A stretch of 64,000 nt of DNA from Ricordea florida (GCA_949710005.1 OX453272.1:7282133-7346132), one strand, 5' to 3'; shown: positions 23,701 to 35,373, counted from the first letter of the stretch. The notes: a model not told the origin generated them from the sequence alone. Program-made: numbers and translations.

Positions 23701-26700
23701 ATGGGGGAGTCAAAACCCGAGATTGTGACGAGTGGAAAGACGAACTCAAGGAATTGCAAATGGTGGGGTTCGCTGTACTACCTTAGACACCGTGAAATTC
23801 GTGGAACAGCTGAACAGCGAGACACTGTTCTATCCAAGTTTTACAAACATATTTCACTTGCCGAGCTATGGGATGCTGAGGGAAATAGCTGCTGTGGAGC
23901 TCACGGGGCTATTTTTAACTTGGAATTTTCCCCATGTGGGGAAATTTTGGTCGCTGCTTGCGAGAAAGATAGTATTCTTATTTTCGATCCACTGAGTCAG
24001 AAATTGATCAAGATGGTGAAAGATGCTCACTCCGCTTGCGTGAATTGTGTTCGCTTTTTAGACACAAGGAGCTTTGTAACGTGCTCTGATGATTCTACTA
24101 TTGCTCTTTGGGACTCAAGGAATCTCAAAAGCAAGATATTTAACCTAGAAGGGCACTCTAATTGGGTGAAAAGTGTTGAATACCACAAACCGTCTGGGAT
24201 GTTGGTAACCTCTGCGTTTGATGATACTGTCAGAACTTGGGACATTAACAGATACTTCACGTCAGAGGGTCCAATGAGCCGAGTTGTCCTGAATTTCTCA
24301 AATTTAATACGAATGAAATTGAGTCCAGATGGTTCCAAAATGGTTATTTCCTCAATTCCAGGTAATTTGATGGTCATACATAATTTAAACCTAGATTACT
24401 TGCAGTGTGATTCTGAAGCCTTTGAATATCCAACATGGTGGCCAAGCAGTGAAAGAAACTCTATAGAACTGATACAGGACTTTCCAGAGGGCTGCAGTCC
24501 ATGGTGTATTTCTTCACTGGATGTTCACCCTCATGGTTGGTGCACACTTTCAAGGTGTACATGCAGGAGATCAAGAAATGAGTGGACAATGTTACATGAT
24601 ATTCAAGATTACAGTGAGTATTAAAGCTGGATTTCAACAGATACCTCATAATGCATACTGTAGCTTCATCATTTTGTTTTTTAGAAACCAAAAAAATGTT
24701 TTCACATGCATTGCCTTGGACCATTCAGCTTCTGCATTGGATGACACAGAAATCTAGCCAGTATAACAGGTCTAATCACTGTAAAGATGGGTTCAAACAT
24801 TACAGTAGACATAGTTGCAGTAGACTACCGATGACTCCAACCATCAAGTGAAATTGAAAATGACTCCAGTTATCTGGAGTTTGAGTTATCAATGATGGGA
24901 AATAAGGAAAAGATGGTGTTTACTGTTTTTCTATTCATGAAGAGGACATTAAAGAATAAAATTTAATTATGTACACTGCACTGCAAGCCACAAAAGAGAT
25001 TTGAGCTAACAAAGGTAAAAAATTACAGTAAATGTATGGTAGAAATCCAGGGGAAATTGATTTTGGTTTGAGTTAATGAGAGGTTTGAGTTTAATAGTGA
25101 TGGTTTGAGTTATCGAGAGTCAACTGTACTTGCATTCATCTTTTGGTCAGGCTAGGAAAATTAAATAGAACATTGGGTCTAGATGATAGTGTTTTGTAAA
25201 GATGTAACTCTGTGCAACAGCATTCCCACCCAATGATTGTTAAAAATTGTGGCAGATTGTGGGAAAGAAAGGAATCATATTTCCTTACAGCAAATGCATC
25301 ACATGACCAAATGTAAATGTGTAAATAACAGGGCAAACCTTGGTGGAATCTTTGACTTATTGCATGGTAGATTCCCCAGAAGTTTCCAATTACTGGTAAA
25401 TTTACTGTGCATTCCTTGTGCCTTCTATTCTTGAATTAAATTTGAAACCTACATAGCCAAACAGCATGTTAAATCATGTCAGGATACTGAACCCTCTAAC
25501 TCCTAAGGGGTCTCCCTTTGACAAGTAAAATCATCTGACATTGGCCAGAGTAAAATCTATAGAGTCACTGTTAGGAGGGAAAAGGTTAAGAGAGGTAGTT
25601 TATAAAACCTCTAACTCCTAAGGGGTCTTCCTTTGACGAGTAAAATCATCTGGCATTGGCCCGAGTGAAATCTGTGGAGTCATTCTGAGGAGAGAAAGGA
25701 TTCAGCAATAAACCGCAGTTTCTATGGGTCTACCAGCGTGATAAACCAGGCAGAATGTTGGGAGAACATGAGCAGCCTGAGGCTCGTTATTTACAAGTCC
25801 TTCGAGTGTTCTCTCAACTTCCCAAGTGGTTTATTATGCCAGTAAACCCATAGAAACTGCAGTTTATTGCTTTTATAAACTAACTATAAGAACAGAAAAT
25901 GTTTTTTCTTTTCTATGGGTTTATCAGCACAATAACCCATAGGTTTTCAACCAATCAGGGCACACATAGTATCCGAGGTATTTTATAAAGAGAAATAAAC
26001 AGTTTATTTTTCATTATCCTTTTGCTTCCTGAATTTTCTCAAAATGCTACATTGCTTGTCATGTTCCAAAATCCGTTCTTTGGGTTTTGGTACAACAGCC
26101 ATCATGTGGAATTTTCTGAATATGTGTGTTGAGCCTGAGGTCATGGCAGGGCTGACTCTGCACACATTCAATGTTTTTATCGATATAGAATGCAGCAGGA
26201 AGGAAAAGAATAGTTGCTGGCTTTGTTGGATTGGAAAGTGGTGCAAGATTTTTCCACCAACCACATTAATATATATATATATGTATAATAGTTTTTGCGG
26301 GAGAAAAAAACACACAAACAAACTACAGGTTTATCCCTACAAGCCTGTTTCGTGGTTGCCCACTTGTCAGGGTGACGAGTGGGCAACCACGAAACAGGCT
26401 TGTAGGGATAAACCTGTTGTTTGTGTGTTTTTTTCTCCCGCAACAACTACTTAGCTCTACGTTCACGTATTGAGCACTGTTTTAAGATTAATCAACTTTT
26501 ACAATTTATATATGTATTATATATATAATAGCATATATGCAAGACTAAGGAAACTATTTTATCACTTACGACATTAAATTGAAAACAACTATAACACTGT
26601 TACTGGCTGATTTTGCATTTCTTATTTTAAGCACATTCTTTTTAAGAAAGTTCCTGGAATCTCACAATATTTCTATTTTTTTATTTTAATTTTTTTTATT

Positions 26701-27037
26701 TTGAGGTGAAAGGCATGCTTCTTGTCTGCCACAGCGGCTGACCTACACCACACAAGAACCAAGCGTCGCCAAAGGTTACATCAAGGAGCTCTGTTTCAGT
26801 AGCGATGGCAGGATCATATGTTCTCCTTTTGGAAACTCGGCAAGGCTGTTCAGTTTTAATCCAGAATGCAGTGAACTGTCAAAATGTCTTGGCAATACTC
26901 CCTTGGAGTTGTTTGAGTTAAAAACACTAATAAGCCACAAGCATGCTGTAGTAACATGCCGCTTTTCTCCAACTCATCCTTTGTTATCTATGGGTTGTTT
27001 AGGTGGAAAAGTTAGCTTTTATCAGCCACATCTTTGA
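23701..27037 (+). CDS. DCAF10: DDB1- and CUL4-associated factor 10
   Basis: Two exons, 23701-24613 and 26706-27037, join in phase 1 (A plus GT giving Ser) to 414 residues. DCAF10 (WDR32) is a WD40 substrate receptor of CUL4-DDB1 ubiquitin ligases. Recognisable blocks are AHGAIFNLEFSPCGE, CSDDSTIALWDSRNL, GHSNWVKSVEYH, SAFDDTVRTWDINRY and, after the long loop, the second exon GYIKELCFSSDGR and TCRFSPTHPLL ending GGKVSFYQP. This tracks the human protein from its WD repeats to the C-terminus, with a shorter N-terminus and shorter central serine-rich loop. The acceptor TTTTATTTTGAG/GT is adequate. AATAAA follows near 27097. The intron holds a fold-back MITE and a hammerhead-like palindrome. Confidence 0.93.
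25488..25695. repeat. Tandem duplication of about 118 bp
   Basis: Two diverged copies of CCTCTAACTCCTAAGGGGTC followed by TTTGAC(A/G)AGTAAAATCATCTG, starting at about 25491 and 25609, inside the DCAF10 intron. Confidence 0.75.
25704..25870. repeat. Fold-back MITE-like element
   Basis: The terminal arms GCAATAAACCGCAGTTTCTA and the complement at 25850-25870 match over about 44 bp with few changes. A partial related arm (TCTATGGGTTTATCAGCACAA) lies at 25912-25932. Confidence 0.8.
26291..26447. repeat. Palindromic element with hammerhead-ribozyme-like core
   Basis: Inverted arms of about 75 bp (left from GCGGGAG 26298, right to CTCCCGC 26441) meet at about 26370. The right arm reads GTGACGA, GTGG-GCAA-CCAC (stem II), GAAA at 26391-26394, then CAGG...CCTGT (stem III, 14-nt loop) and a putative cleavage step after T26418. 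The reverse complement of the left arm has CTGACAA in the same place. Each arm has one change from CUGANGA, at different positions, so the ancestor would have had an intact core. Confidence 0.7.
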
Positions 27038-28380
27038 ATGACCTGTCCCTAACCTCTTAGAAATCTTGTGTAAGATTGGACAACCCCTCTTTCGAATAAA
27101 TAATAGCATAATCACTTTTGAAAAGATCCGTACAAAATGGAATAGCATTAGTGATGTTATACTACCCTCTTCGTTCAGTCTTTGCAGGGCGTAAAATTAA
27201 CCTTTCTTTTCCGGTAGCCACTTGGCTCCTAAATATTTTAAAGTGGTTGCCAATTTTAAAAAGTTGGTGGCCATTATGTTTATAATGACAAAAAAATTTT
27301 TTTCCCTGACATTGTACTAGATAGATTTAAATTGCTCCTGAATCATACAGTCATCAAAAATTACTCAGGCTCCAGCTCAAGGAACATAGTCACTAACTCA
27401 AAACATCCATTTCGTGTTCAGTACCTAGCCATTACGCTGTTGGAAAATGAGCCTGCAATTTGCACGTGCTACAAAGAGGACACTAAAATGGTTCATATAC
27501 AACGTGAAAGGTTAACTAAATGCAAGATGGTGTCTAGTGGATTTATTACGTTCGTACATGTGCTGCGTTTTGGAAATGAGTTTAATGAGGATTTTTACTG
27601 TAGATTTATCTTTACAATTTTCAACAATTACTGGATTACTAATTTCAGTCCACCACACATGTTGAAAAGACAAAAATGCGACCGCCGTGGGGCAGGATCA
27701 TTTTCTCTACTCCACTCTACTGGAGGGCTTTTTGCCACAGTTACCGTGGGGATGGGGGTGGAGATTAGCTGCGCCTGCGATGTCCTCTCTCAATGGATTG
27801 CGGAAGGATGTCCAACGAAGCCGAATACAGGAACTTGGATGTTGAAAACAAAACTTCGAAAGTCGAAAATTGCATTGTTGACATTTTTATAACAACAGAC
27901 GAAAATTGTCAATTTGGCAACCCAAATTACTGATAATGAATTTGAAAAATAAAAAGTACTATGTACAATCAGAAAGTTTAATCACGAAATCAGCAAAGTT
28001 GGATGTCGCATTGTGTACGGTAGCATAAAATACAGCAAGTCGAGTATCGAATACAAAGATCAAATTTTGGCGGAAATGGACCTCCATACTTCAAGGGGGC
28101 GGGGGAGTGGGGGACATGAAAAAAATTGGCAAGTTGAGGGGGGAGTGATTTTTAAATGATTCTTCCCGAATCACACCACACCCCACCCCCCCCCCCTCCC
28201 TCGTAAAAAATGAACGGTCCCTTATCCCACCCAGTATCATGGTTGGTTGGGGACGCTTGTTAAAGCAACACTGTTCTTACGTGTACCAAATTGACTTTTA
28301 GTCTGCCCGATGAGTATTCCTTATTGTAGTCGTTGTAAAGCGATTTTAAATGGCAAGTATAAAACATAAAAAAAAACCGC
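27038..28380. other. Intergenic; nothing recognised
   Basis: 3' flank of DCAF10. An open frame at 27332-27892 has no recognisable domain or coding signature. C- and G-runs lie near 28100-28200. Confidence 0.4.
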
Positions 28381-28381
28381 A

Positions 28382-28469
28382 ACCGGTTAGCTCAGTCGGT
28401 AGAGCACCGGACTACCGTGCGGGAGGTCGTGGGTTCAAATCCTCGATCGGACCAACACTCAGGGTCTTT

Positions 28470-28502
<33 letters not shown>

Positions 28503-28826
28503 GACACCTCCAAATGGTTAGACTTTCTAGTCTTCTCGGATAAGGACGATAAACGTAGGTCCCGTCTCACAGTACTGGTGTGGGACGTTAAAGAACCCAC
28601 ACACTGTTCGGAAAGAGTAGGGGACGTAGTCCCCGGTGTGATGGTCTATCACTTATTCTGTTATGGGGGCACCTGTGTATCCTACTATTCACTCTGATAA
28701 GATTGTGAACTGCGTGGCTGCAATTTGCGCCTTAATAAGCAGTCTGACAAAGTCCCCCACAAAAAGTGTTGTAAAGCGCTTTGAGCCTTGGGATAAAGCG
28801 CTATATAAATCCTGAATCATCATCAT
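28382..28826 (+). mobile_element. tRNA-derived SINE
   Basis: The head has RNA polymerase III promoter boxes: box A TAGCTCAGTCGG (28388-28399) and box B GGTTCAAATCC (28432-28442), in a degenerate tRNA frame whose acceptor stem pairs only over five bases. A conserved body of about 300 bp follows, and a 3' tail with AAAGCGCTATATAAAT ends in CATCAT repeats, which looks like a LINE-derived tail. It is not a functional tRNA gene because the anticodon stem does not close. Confidence 0.8.
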
Positions 28827-29989
28827 AAACCGAAGTAAAAGCTCTAGCCAATCACTGCAGATGCACACAACGCAATAAACCAATCAGAAGTCTAAACAAC
28901 TAAGTCTTCAGTGCCATGCAGGGGAAAACCCGCGAGACCAACTCAACTGGTTTTAGTCTAAATTTTGATTGATTGAGAAAGTGACTTGCAACTCTTTAGC
29001 CAATTACCTACTATAGTGTAATAGCAATGCAAAATTAAAGCAATTGTTCTTTTCTGTTTTACTTTACCTTTAGAGCCCTACTTGCCAAGAATCGGCAAAA
29101 CAGTACCCCTTGGCCTTGAGCAACCAACTTTTATTTCCCAAAGGCGAATAGAAAGGAAAAAATACTTTTTGATGCATACTTCATCGTAGTGCACTGTATA
29201 GAGCACTTCCTCTGATAAGGTAGCACAAAGTATAGAGCAATATAGAATACATTCATAGCGTATATAATGTCAAAAAATGTAAACTTACGATATCATACAT
29301 GAGTACATACCGACCGGCAACAACCTTGGCATTTTGAGCAATCTGATTGGCTCACTATCTCGGGATACCAACACCTCCTACGAGGTAGCCAGTGCCCGGG
29401 ATTCTGGGAAATCAGTGTGTTTTGATCGAAGAAAAAAATGGCGTGCGCCAATTCCCGATTTACTGCTGTTTCCGAGAGACACGGCCGAGGCTGCTTCATT
29501 GGTATATACTAAAACAATTATTGTTTTCAATCACAAAATTAAGAGTATTTGCACAGATGTTCAGAGGCATGTTATGTGCTATGGTTTTTTCCTTCAGTGA
29601 CCTTTGTTACAATGTTCTCTTCAAACGTTTGATGTAAATTTTCTGCTCAGTTTACTTTCGTTATAAAAGGTATACGTTCCGTTAGAGTTCATTGTTCTCA
29701 TCTATTATTACATGCCAGTGTGTATTAAACTGACCGTTGTAACAATTCTCGGTAGAATCTTCAAATGGTGAGTTAGGAATTCACAAGCTCTCACAGCCGG
29801 GTGCTGTGCTGAGGAATGGCGTCCAGTTCCGTTCCGTACAGGAGTAAACAACTGAGGCCCCGTTGAGAGTTGCACATTTACAGAGGAATAGCGTTTGCTT
29901 AACAGATTAACCCAGGATTAACCTTTTTTGCAACAATCAAATACCACAAAAAGCGCAATCAGTCAATAGAGAACTTAGGTGGGATATCT
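28827..29989. other. Intergenic; nothing recognised
   Basis: AT-rich sequence with a possible old repeat around 29330-29410. No exon is supported. Confidence 0.4.
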
Positions 29990-30764
29990 CCCTTCTATTC
30001 TTGATATACATTACTTTTTCTATTCTTGATATACATCACTTTTTCTATTCTTGATATACATTACTTTTTCTATTCTTGATATACATCACTTTTTCTATTC
30101 TTGATATACATTACTTTTTCTATTCTTGATATACATCACTTTTTCTATTCTTGATATACATCACTTTTTCTATTCTTGATATACATCACTTTTTCTATTC
30201 TTGATATACATCACTTTTTCTATTCTTGATATACATTACTTTTTCTATTCTTGATATACATCACTTTTTCTATTCTTGATATACATCACTTTTTCTATTC
30301 TTGATATACATCACTTTTTCTATTCTTGATATACATCACTTTTTCTATTCTTGATATACATCACTTTTTCTATTCTTGATATACATCACTTTTTCTATTC
30401 TTGATATACATCACTTTTTCTATTCTTGATATACATTACTTTTTCTATTCTTGATATACATTACTTTTTCTATTCTTGATATACATCACTTTTTCTATTC
30501 TTGATATACATCACTTTTTCTATTCTTGATATACATCACTTTTTCTATTCTTGATATACATCACTTTTTCTATTCTTGATATACATTACTTTTTCTATTC
30601 TTGATATACATCACTTTTTCTATTCTTGATATACATTACTTTTTCTATTCTTGATATACATCACTTTTTCTATTCTTGATATACATCACTTTTTCTATTC
30701 TTGATATACATCACTTTTTCTATTCTTGATATACATCACTTTTTCTATTCTTGATATACATTAA
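29990..30764. repeat. 25-bp minisatellite, 31 copies
   Basis: The unit TTGATATACATYACTTTTTC plus TATTC repeats with an exact 25-bp period from 30001 to 30751. Only one position varies, C or T, intermingled along the array (about 9 T and 22 C units). The final unit runs without a break into a LINE reverse-transcriptase frame (TTCTTGATATACATTAATGAC, FLIYIND), so the unit derives from that motif. Confidence 0.97.
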
Positions 30765-31759
30765 TGACTTGCCAAACTGTCTGACCAGATCCATACCTCG
30801 AATGCATGATGACGACACAAGTATCAGCATTGCTACCAGTGGCTTATCGGTGCTTGAAACTCTAAGTAAATAGAGAACTACATGCAACCTTCATGATTGG
30901 CTGAGAGCGAACAGACTAAGCCTAAATATTGCCAAAACTGAGTTAATGATAATATTTTTGCGTCAAAGACTTGCTAATACCGTTACTCGCCTACTAAAAA
31001 TACAAATTGAAGGGCATGAAATAATCAGAGTTTGTGACACCAAGTCCTTGGGAGTTTACATTGACCAACATTTGTCATGGTCTAAACATGTTAACCAAAT
31101 TACTAAGTCTATTTCCTCAGGTATAGGTGCACTTAAAAGGCTAAGGGCCTTTATAAGTGAAGACACAACTAGCTATACTCATTTATCGAGTACTCATTGA
31201 ACCATATTTGGACTACTGCTCTCCTGTTTGGGACGTTCTTAGGATTGAAATGGCCGACAAGCTTCAAAAAATTCACTCTGCTCGGGTTATCACAAAGTCT
31301 GATTATTATTCCAGTACTAATGCCCTACGAGCTAGACTTGGCTGGGATGACCTTTCTACCAGAAGGATGAAATTCAAAATGAAGCTTATGTTTAATAACA
31401 TTTAATAATCAGACTCCGGAATACCTTAGCTTCAAGGCCTGTTTACTCCATTCATCTCAAATTACGGACTAAGGGCTGGTTCACACTTTGACATAAGCAT
31501 AAGCATAAACATAAGCATAAGAAAAATGTGTGTGAAGCGCGGTTACCTAAGCATAAGCATAAGCACAAGGAATGGAACTTTTTCCATTTTCTTATGCTTC
31601 TGCTTATGCTTATGTTGTGAATACTTGAGTGTGAACCGGGCAGTACATAACCATAAGCGTAAGAATAAGAGTTTTCTTGTCAACGGAAATAAACCAAAAT
31701 AAAATTCAGTCCCGCTCTGCCCGCTCTGCCCGCTCTGACAGAATCTGTCAGCTGAAAAC

Positions 31760-31957
31760 ATGGCGACGCAAATGTCGGAAAAGTTGGCGGAATCTGTCCG
31801 CAAATATCCTTGTTGGTACGACAAAAAATCAGCAGACTTTAAAGACAAAAACAAGAAAATGTTGGCTTGGAGTGACGTAGAAATGGAGGTTGGATTACAC
31901 CTATCTATCACTAAACGCACACATTGTAATATTGCCCCCTACAAGTACCTGAAATAA
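31760..31957 (+). pseudogene. N-terminal MADF domain of Harbinger accessory protein
   Basis: The start MATQMSEKLAESVRKYPCWY is followed by DKKSADFKDKNKKMLAW, the first half of a MADF/Myb-SANT-like DNA-binding domain (family feature: LIxxVRKYPxLWD...DYKDxxxRxxAW). Harbinger transposons encode such a protein to help nuclear import and DNA binding of the transposase. It is cut off by the internal deletion, and the last residues are unrelated. Confidence 0.75.
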
Positions 31958-32151
31958 TATTCTCTGTCTCCCAGTTTTAATTCTTGTACAAGATTATAAT
32001 AAACGCCTTGTGTCTTTCTTCGCGTAAAAATGTCTCTTATCCAGACCTTTCTCGGTTTTCTTTGTCTTTGTCTTTGCATAAACAATCTTCTTCGATTTCT
32101 ACGGCTTATTAACAGTAGCAACAATCCAATTTCGGCTTCGTCATCCGCCAT
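31940..32151 (-). pseudogene. N-terminal fragment of Harbinger transposase
   Basis: Minus-strand start MADDEAEIG, an arginine-rich stretch, then KVWIRDIFTRRKTQGVYYNL and VQELKLGDREYYFRYL. This is the typical start of HARBI1-like nucleases (WVR.IF..R...G.Y..LV.EL...D...Y..Y.RM). The catalytic domain is absent. Confidence 0.8.
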
Positions 32152-32484
32152 CTTTGATTCCCAAGAAGTGAACTGCACCTGCGCTTACGCTTAGGTAACC
32201 CCGGTTCAAACATATTTTTCTTATGCTTATGTTTCGGCTTATGCTTATGCTTATGTCAAAGTGTGAACCAGCCCTAAGGCATAAGGATTGTAAATTCACT
32301 CTACCCAAGCCCCGTACTGATTTATCTAAAACGCAGTTTCTGCTGCAATGGAGCATGTTATGGAATAATCTTCCCCCAAAAGTCAGAGCAATTAGATCCT
32401 TTTATTCGTTTAGAAGCGAAATCAAACGCCTTATGTCTTCCTCGTACTCCCACACGGCAAACATGCAAATCAGATGACGAGTCA

Positions 32485-32670
32485 CTCCCTGCGTGCAATG
32501 TTAGTGGCAATGCACACATATGAACCACTGTCATCTATAATAACCTTCAGCATTGTCAAGTTTCCTTCACTCATGAGAAGATTGTGGTTCTTGAGATGGG
32601 GAGGCGCGATAGAAATCTCGAGCTCATAATCTAATAATTGTTTAATGGAATTATCTTTGTCATGAGTCAA
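32485..32670 (-). pseudogene. Immunoglobulin-domain exon fragment
   Basis: A minus-strand open frame contains MSEGNLTMLKVIIDDSGSYV followed by CIATNIA, the C-terminal half of an I-set Ig domain with the DSGxYxC signature. The frame stops two codons later (GAG TGA), and no convincing acceptor or partner exon is seen. This suggests a stray or decayed exon, next to the LINE/Harbinger cluster. Confidence 0.5.
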
Positions 32671-32890
32671 TGAAGATAAAAGTTACCCACCTCCTGCTGC
32701 AAGCTTAAAAATGGCAAGAATCAAAACTAAAAGGAATAAAACCAATATTGTGCAGTGATTATTGACACGGCGGCATAATAAGGGGGCTTCTTAAGCTGCG
32801 TCTTGAATAATGACTTAACACGTTTTATGTCTAAAACACTCTTAGATAAATCGGTAGAAACTATAATGATCTAAGGGAGATGCTTAGACA

Positions 32891-33446
32891 ATTGAGTTAA
32901 TTCAGGATAATACTGGAAAGGTGGTTCCGTGCAAAATGTCTTGAGAATTCCAGTTATTTGGTTGTAGTGGCCATGCAGCTTTGTTGTCTTCATTCATAAC
33001 ATTTGATTTTTTTCTAAAAACAAAGGTTTTTAATCATTTCTCGGCATGAGTTAATGGTTTTGAGAAAGCAGCATATTAACTACAGCTGGAACCAGCTCGA
33101 CTCACATAGAGAACACAGTTGAGGTAACTTCGTAATTATGGTTATAATGCTTGAGACAAGAAAATAGTCTATAGCCTGAAGTTAGTTTCATAATTGAGTT
33201 AATTCAGGATTTTACAGGAAAGGTGGTTGTGTGCAAAATGTCTTGAGAATTCCTGTTAATTCGTTGGAGAGCTGCAGGTTTGTTGTCTTCATTTGAAACA
33301 TTTGCTTTTTCCTACAAATAAATGTTTTTAAATCATTTCTCGGCATGAGTTAAAAGCTTTTGAGAAAGCAACATATTAGCTACAGGAACCAACTCGACTC
33401 ACACAGAGAACACAGTTGAGATAACTTCGCAGTTATGGTAATATGC
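32891..33446. repeat. Tandem duplication with period about 302 bp
   Basis: Two diverged copies begin ATTGAGTTAATTCAGGAT at 32891 and 33193. Both contain GCAAAATGTCTTGAGAATTCC, TTTCTCGGCATGAGTTAA and GAGAACACAGTTGAG. No coding content is visible. Confidence 0.85.
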
Positions 33447-34051
33447 TTCATGCAAACAAAAAAATGGCTGTTTCAATCCTTTTCCCTGCTTTTTAAATAA
33501 TGTTTCTCTAGCTTTTTAAATTGCTTCAAAACTGCATGACAATCTGGGAGTAACTTTGCACTGATGGCCACCGAAATGTTAGTGCCAGAAATATATCTGA
33601 CAGGAAAAAAAGTTATATCTTACCGCAGCTCAGAGGCCCAAGGAATATTAAACAACACATTTTTAAGGATTTTGAATATTACCTAATTTTCACAATTGAT
33701 TCCATTGATTTCAAACTCGAAAAATCATTAAACTGAGTGAATGTTGGGAAATGGTGCGAAACAGTTGCCGCAAGTCCAGAAGGTTAAATTCAAAAAGAAA
33801 AACATTATTTACGCTAAAGAAAGTCCGTCTTTCACTTTCCAGTTAACTGCCTCCTTTAATTTCCGGCTGAGGCTAAGTTGCTAAGTCCTATGAATGCTTG
33901 CTTTTATTTGCTTTCCACATCTTGTTTATTCTCTCTCGACCAGCTGTCCTTCTTAATTTGCCTTGTGTGAGCAGATGGTGCGATGAAATACGCTTCTGTC
34001 AGACAGTTCCAATTTTGAGAGGAAGGTGAGACTCCAGATTGAAAGCCTGCA
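33447..34051. other. 5' flank of the signal-peptide exon
   Basis: AT-rich, no exon seen. It presumably contains the promoter of the PAN/EGF gene. Confidence 0.35.
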
Positions 34052-34484
34052 ATGAACTGGCTACTTCATTCGGCTTTCGTGGTTCTATCTGGACTTATTT
34101 ACGTAACACTGAGTCAAGGTAGTCAATGCATTTGTTTGATTTGTCGAATATTTGACTCAAACGTTTACTAAAATTCAGTTGAGTCGGATTAATTCCTATG
34201 TAACAATATATTTGTCTTTCGAGCTCTAACCAGTCGGAGACACCACAGAATTTTGCTAGTGACGCTAATTTGTTTTCTGATCCCGATAAAAGTGTCATGC
34301 AAATTCACCAGTAAACAAATGGATTGCATCAAATGGACTTTATCTCCCAATGCAAGGACTGACATTGGCGAAAGGATACGTGTCAATGGGAAAATACATT
34401 TGATACTCCAGCTTTTTTATCGTTAAGAAAGTGTTCAGCACAAAACAATTGTGATCAAGGGTGTCAGTTACATTCGTCTTTTTT

Positions 34485-34520
34485 TTCTTCTTCTTCGTCT
34501 TCTTCTTCTTCTTCTCGTTC
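34485..34520. repeat. CTT microsatellite
   Basis: Short run of TTC/CTT triplets. Confidence 0.7.
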
Positions 34521-35009
34521 TTCCTAATAACTTTTTTTATACACAGACGTGCAGAGCCATTCATTTTTGATCGGTTAATTAAAGAACGTAGAAGTCAGGC
34601 CTTGACTGTGATCGCCAATGACCTATAGATTTACTATGATGATTATTATTCACATCGAAACCAGGGGAAAAAACCGTTTCAATGCCAACATGATATAGGA
34701 TGAAGGCCTAAGAGGTTGATTTTGACTCGACATATTGTTTTGCAGTCTTCCATGCCACCGTTTTTTCTTGCGACATCATAACCGCGTGTACGAGAAGTGT
34801 TCCTTCCTGTGTAACAGTAATATATTAATGTTGTAACAGGAGAGATTTCTTACATGTCTTAAGTATTTATCTTTTATTGATCATGGATAATGCCTCTTTC
34901 ATGTCACTGGCCAATACGAAGAACTTCCCATAAAGATCATGTTAGAAATCTTACTAGATTCTATTCTAGCTAGAGAAAATGAGATCTGTTATGTCATGGC
35001 CGATTGAAG

Positions 35010-35193
35010 AAATGGTAAACGTGCAGCGTGCAACTATCGAGTTATGGATGCACGCGGGAGGTTGCTAAGCATGAAAGAAGCGTAAGAGATGCTCGAGACA
35101 CATCCGAGAGCATCTCTAGCCTCTTGATTACTTAGCAAACCTCCAAAGTGCGTTCATAACTCGATGGTTGCACAGCTGCTGCGTGTACCATTT
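35010..35193. repeat. Fold-back MITE-like element
   Basis: The left arm AAATGGTAAACGTGCAGCGT and following about 80 bp is complementary, with indels, to the right arm ending GCTGCGTGTACCATTT. The sequences GAGATGCTCGAGAC and GAGAGCATCTC meet in the centre. Confidence 0.75.
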
Positions 35194-35339
35194 CTTTTAT
35201 AGCGGAGCTCCACAGCGGCTCGAAGAGCCGCAGAGCGGAGCCCCATAACTACCGTGCGAGGATAGAAATTGAGAAAACCATGCGTTTGAGTTTTCATGGT
35301 CATCGTGGCTAGCGGCATGGCTCGCGGGCGCGTGCGCCT

Positions 35340-35340
35340 A

Positions 35341-35373
<33 letters not shown>

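Larger units (their letters stand above)
31473..32274. mobile_element. PIF/Harbinger deletion derivative
   Basis: An 802-bp element with perfect terminal inverted repeats of at least 36 bp (GGGCTGGTTCACACTTTGAC...), flanked by a TAA duplication (31470-31472 and 32275-32277), the target site class of PIF/Harbinger. Subterminal CATAAG repeats extend the symmetry. Inside are the N-termini of two genes facing each other: a MADF-domain protein on plus (31760) and a transposase on minus (32151). The middle, with the DDE catalytic core, is gone. Confidence 0.88.
30740..32480 (+). mobile_element. 5'-truncated LINE, split by a Harbinger element
   Basis: After the minisatellite the sequence encodes a broken non-LTR reverse transcriptase: LIYINDLPNCL, a DDDTSIS form of the catalytic box, a TAG stop, WLRANRLSLNIAKTELM, KSLGVYIDQHLSWSKHV, a frameshift near 31160, then YRVLIEPYLDYCSPVWD and RVITKSDYYSS. 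It is interrupted at 31472 by a Harbinger element and resumes at 32275 with KDCKFTLPKPRTDLSK and WNNLPPKVRAIRSFYSFR before TGA 32475. The catalytic Ala of FADD-type boxes is lost and the frame is broken, so it is dead. Confidence 0.85.

Noticed and set aside
26004..26454. Overlapping 105- and 136-codon frames
   Set aside because: They run through the palindromic ribozyme-like element on both strands and have no domain.
27332..27892. 186-codon plus-strand open frame
   Set aside because: No recognisable domain, splice sites or start context, and it spans low-conservation DNA after DCAF10.
28382..28455. Functional tRNA gene
   Set aside because: Boxes A and B are present but the acceptor and anticodon stems do not close, and a SINE body follows.
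29990..30764. CRISPR-like array of 25-bp repeats
   Set aside because: Units abut with no spacers, and the locus is eukaryotic. It is a minisatellite.
31543..31920. Minus-strand 125-codon frame
   Set aside because: Reads the Harbinger inverted-repeat region, antisense to the MADF start.
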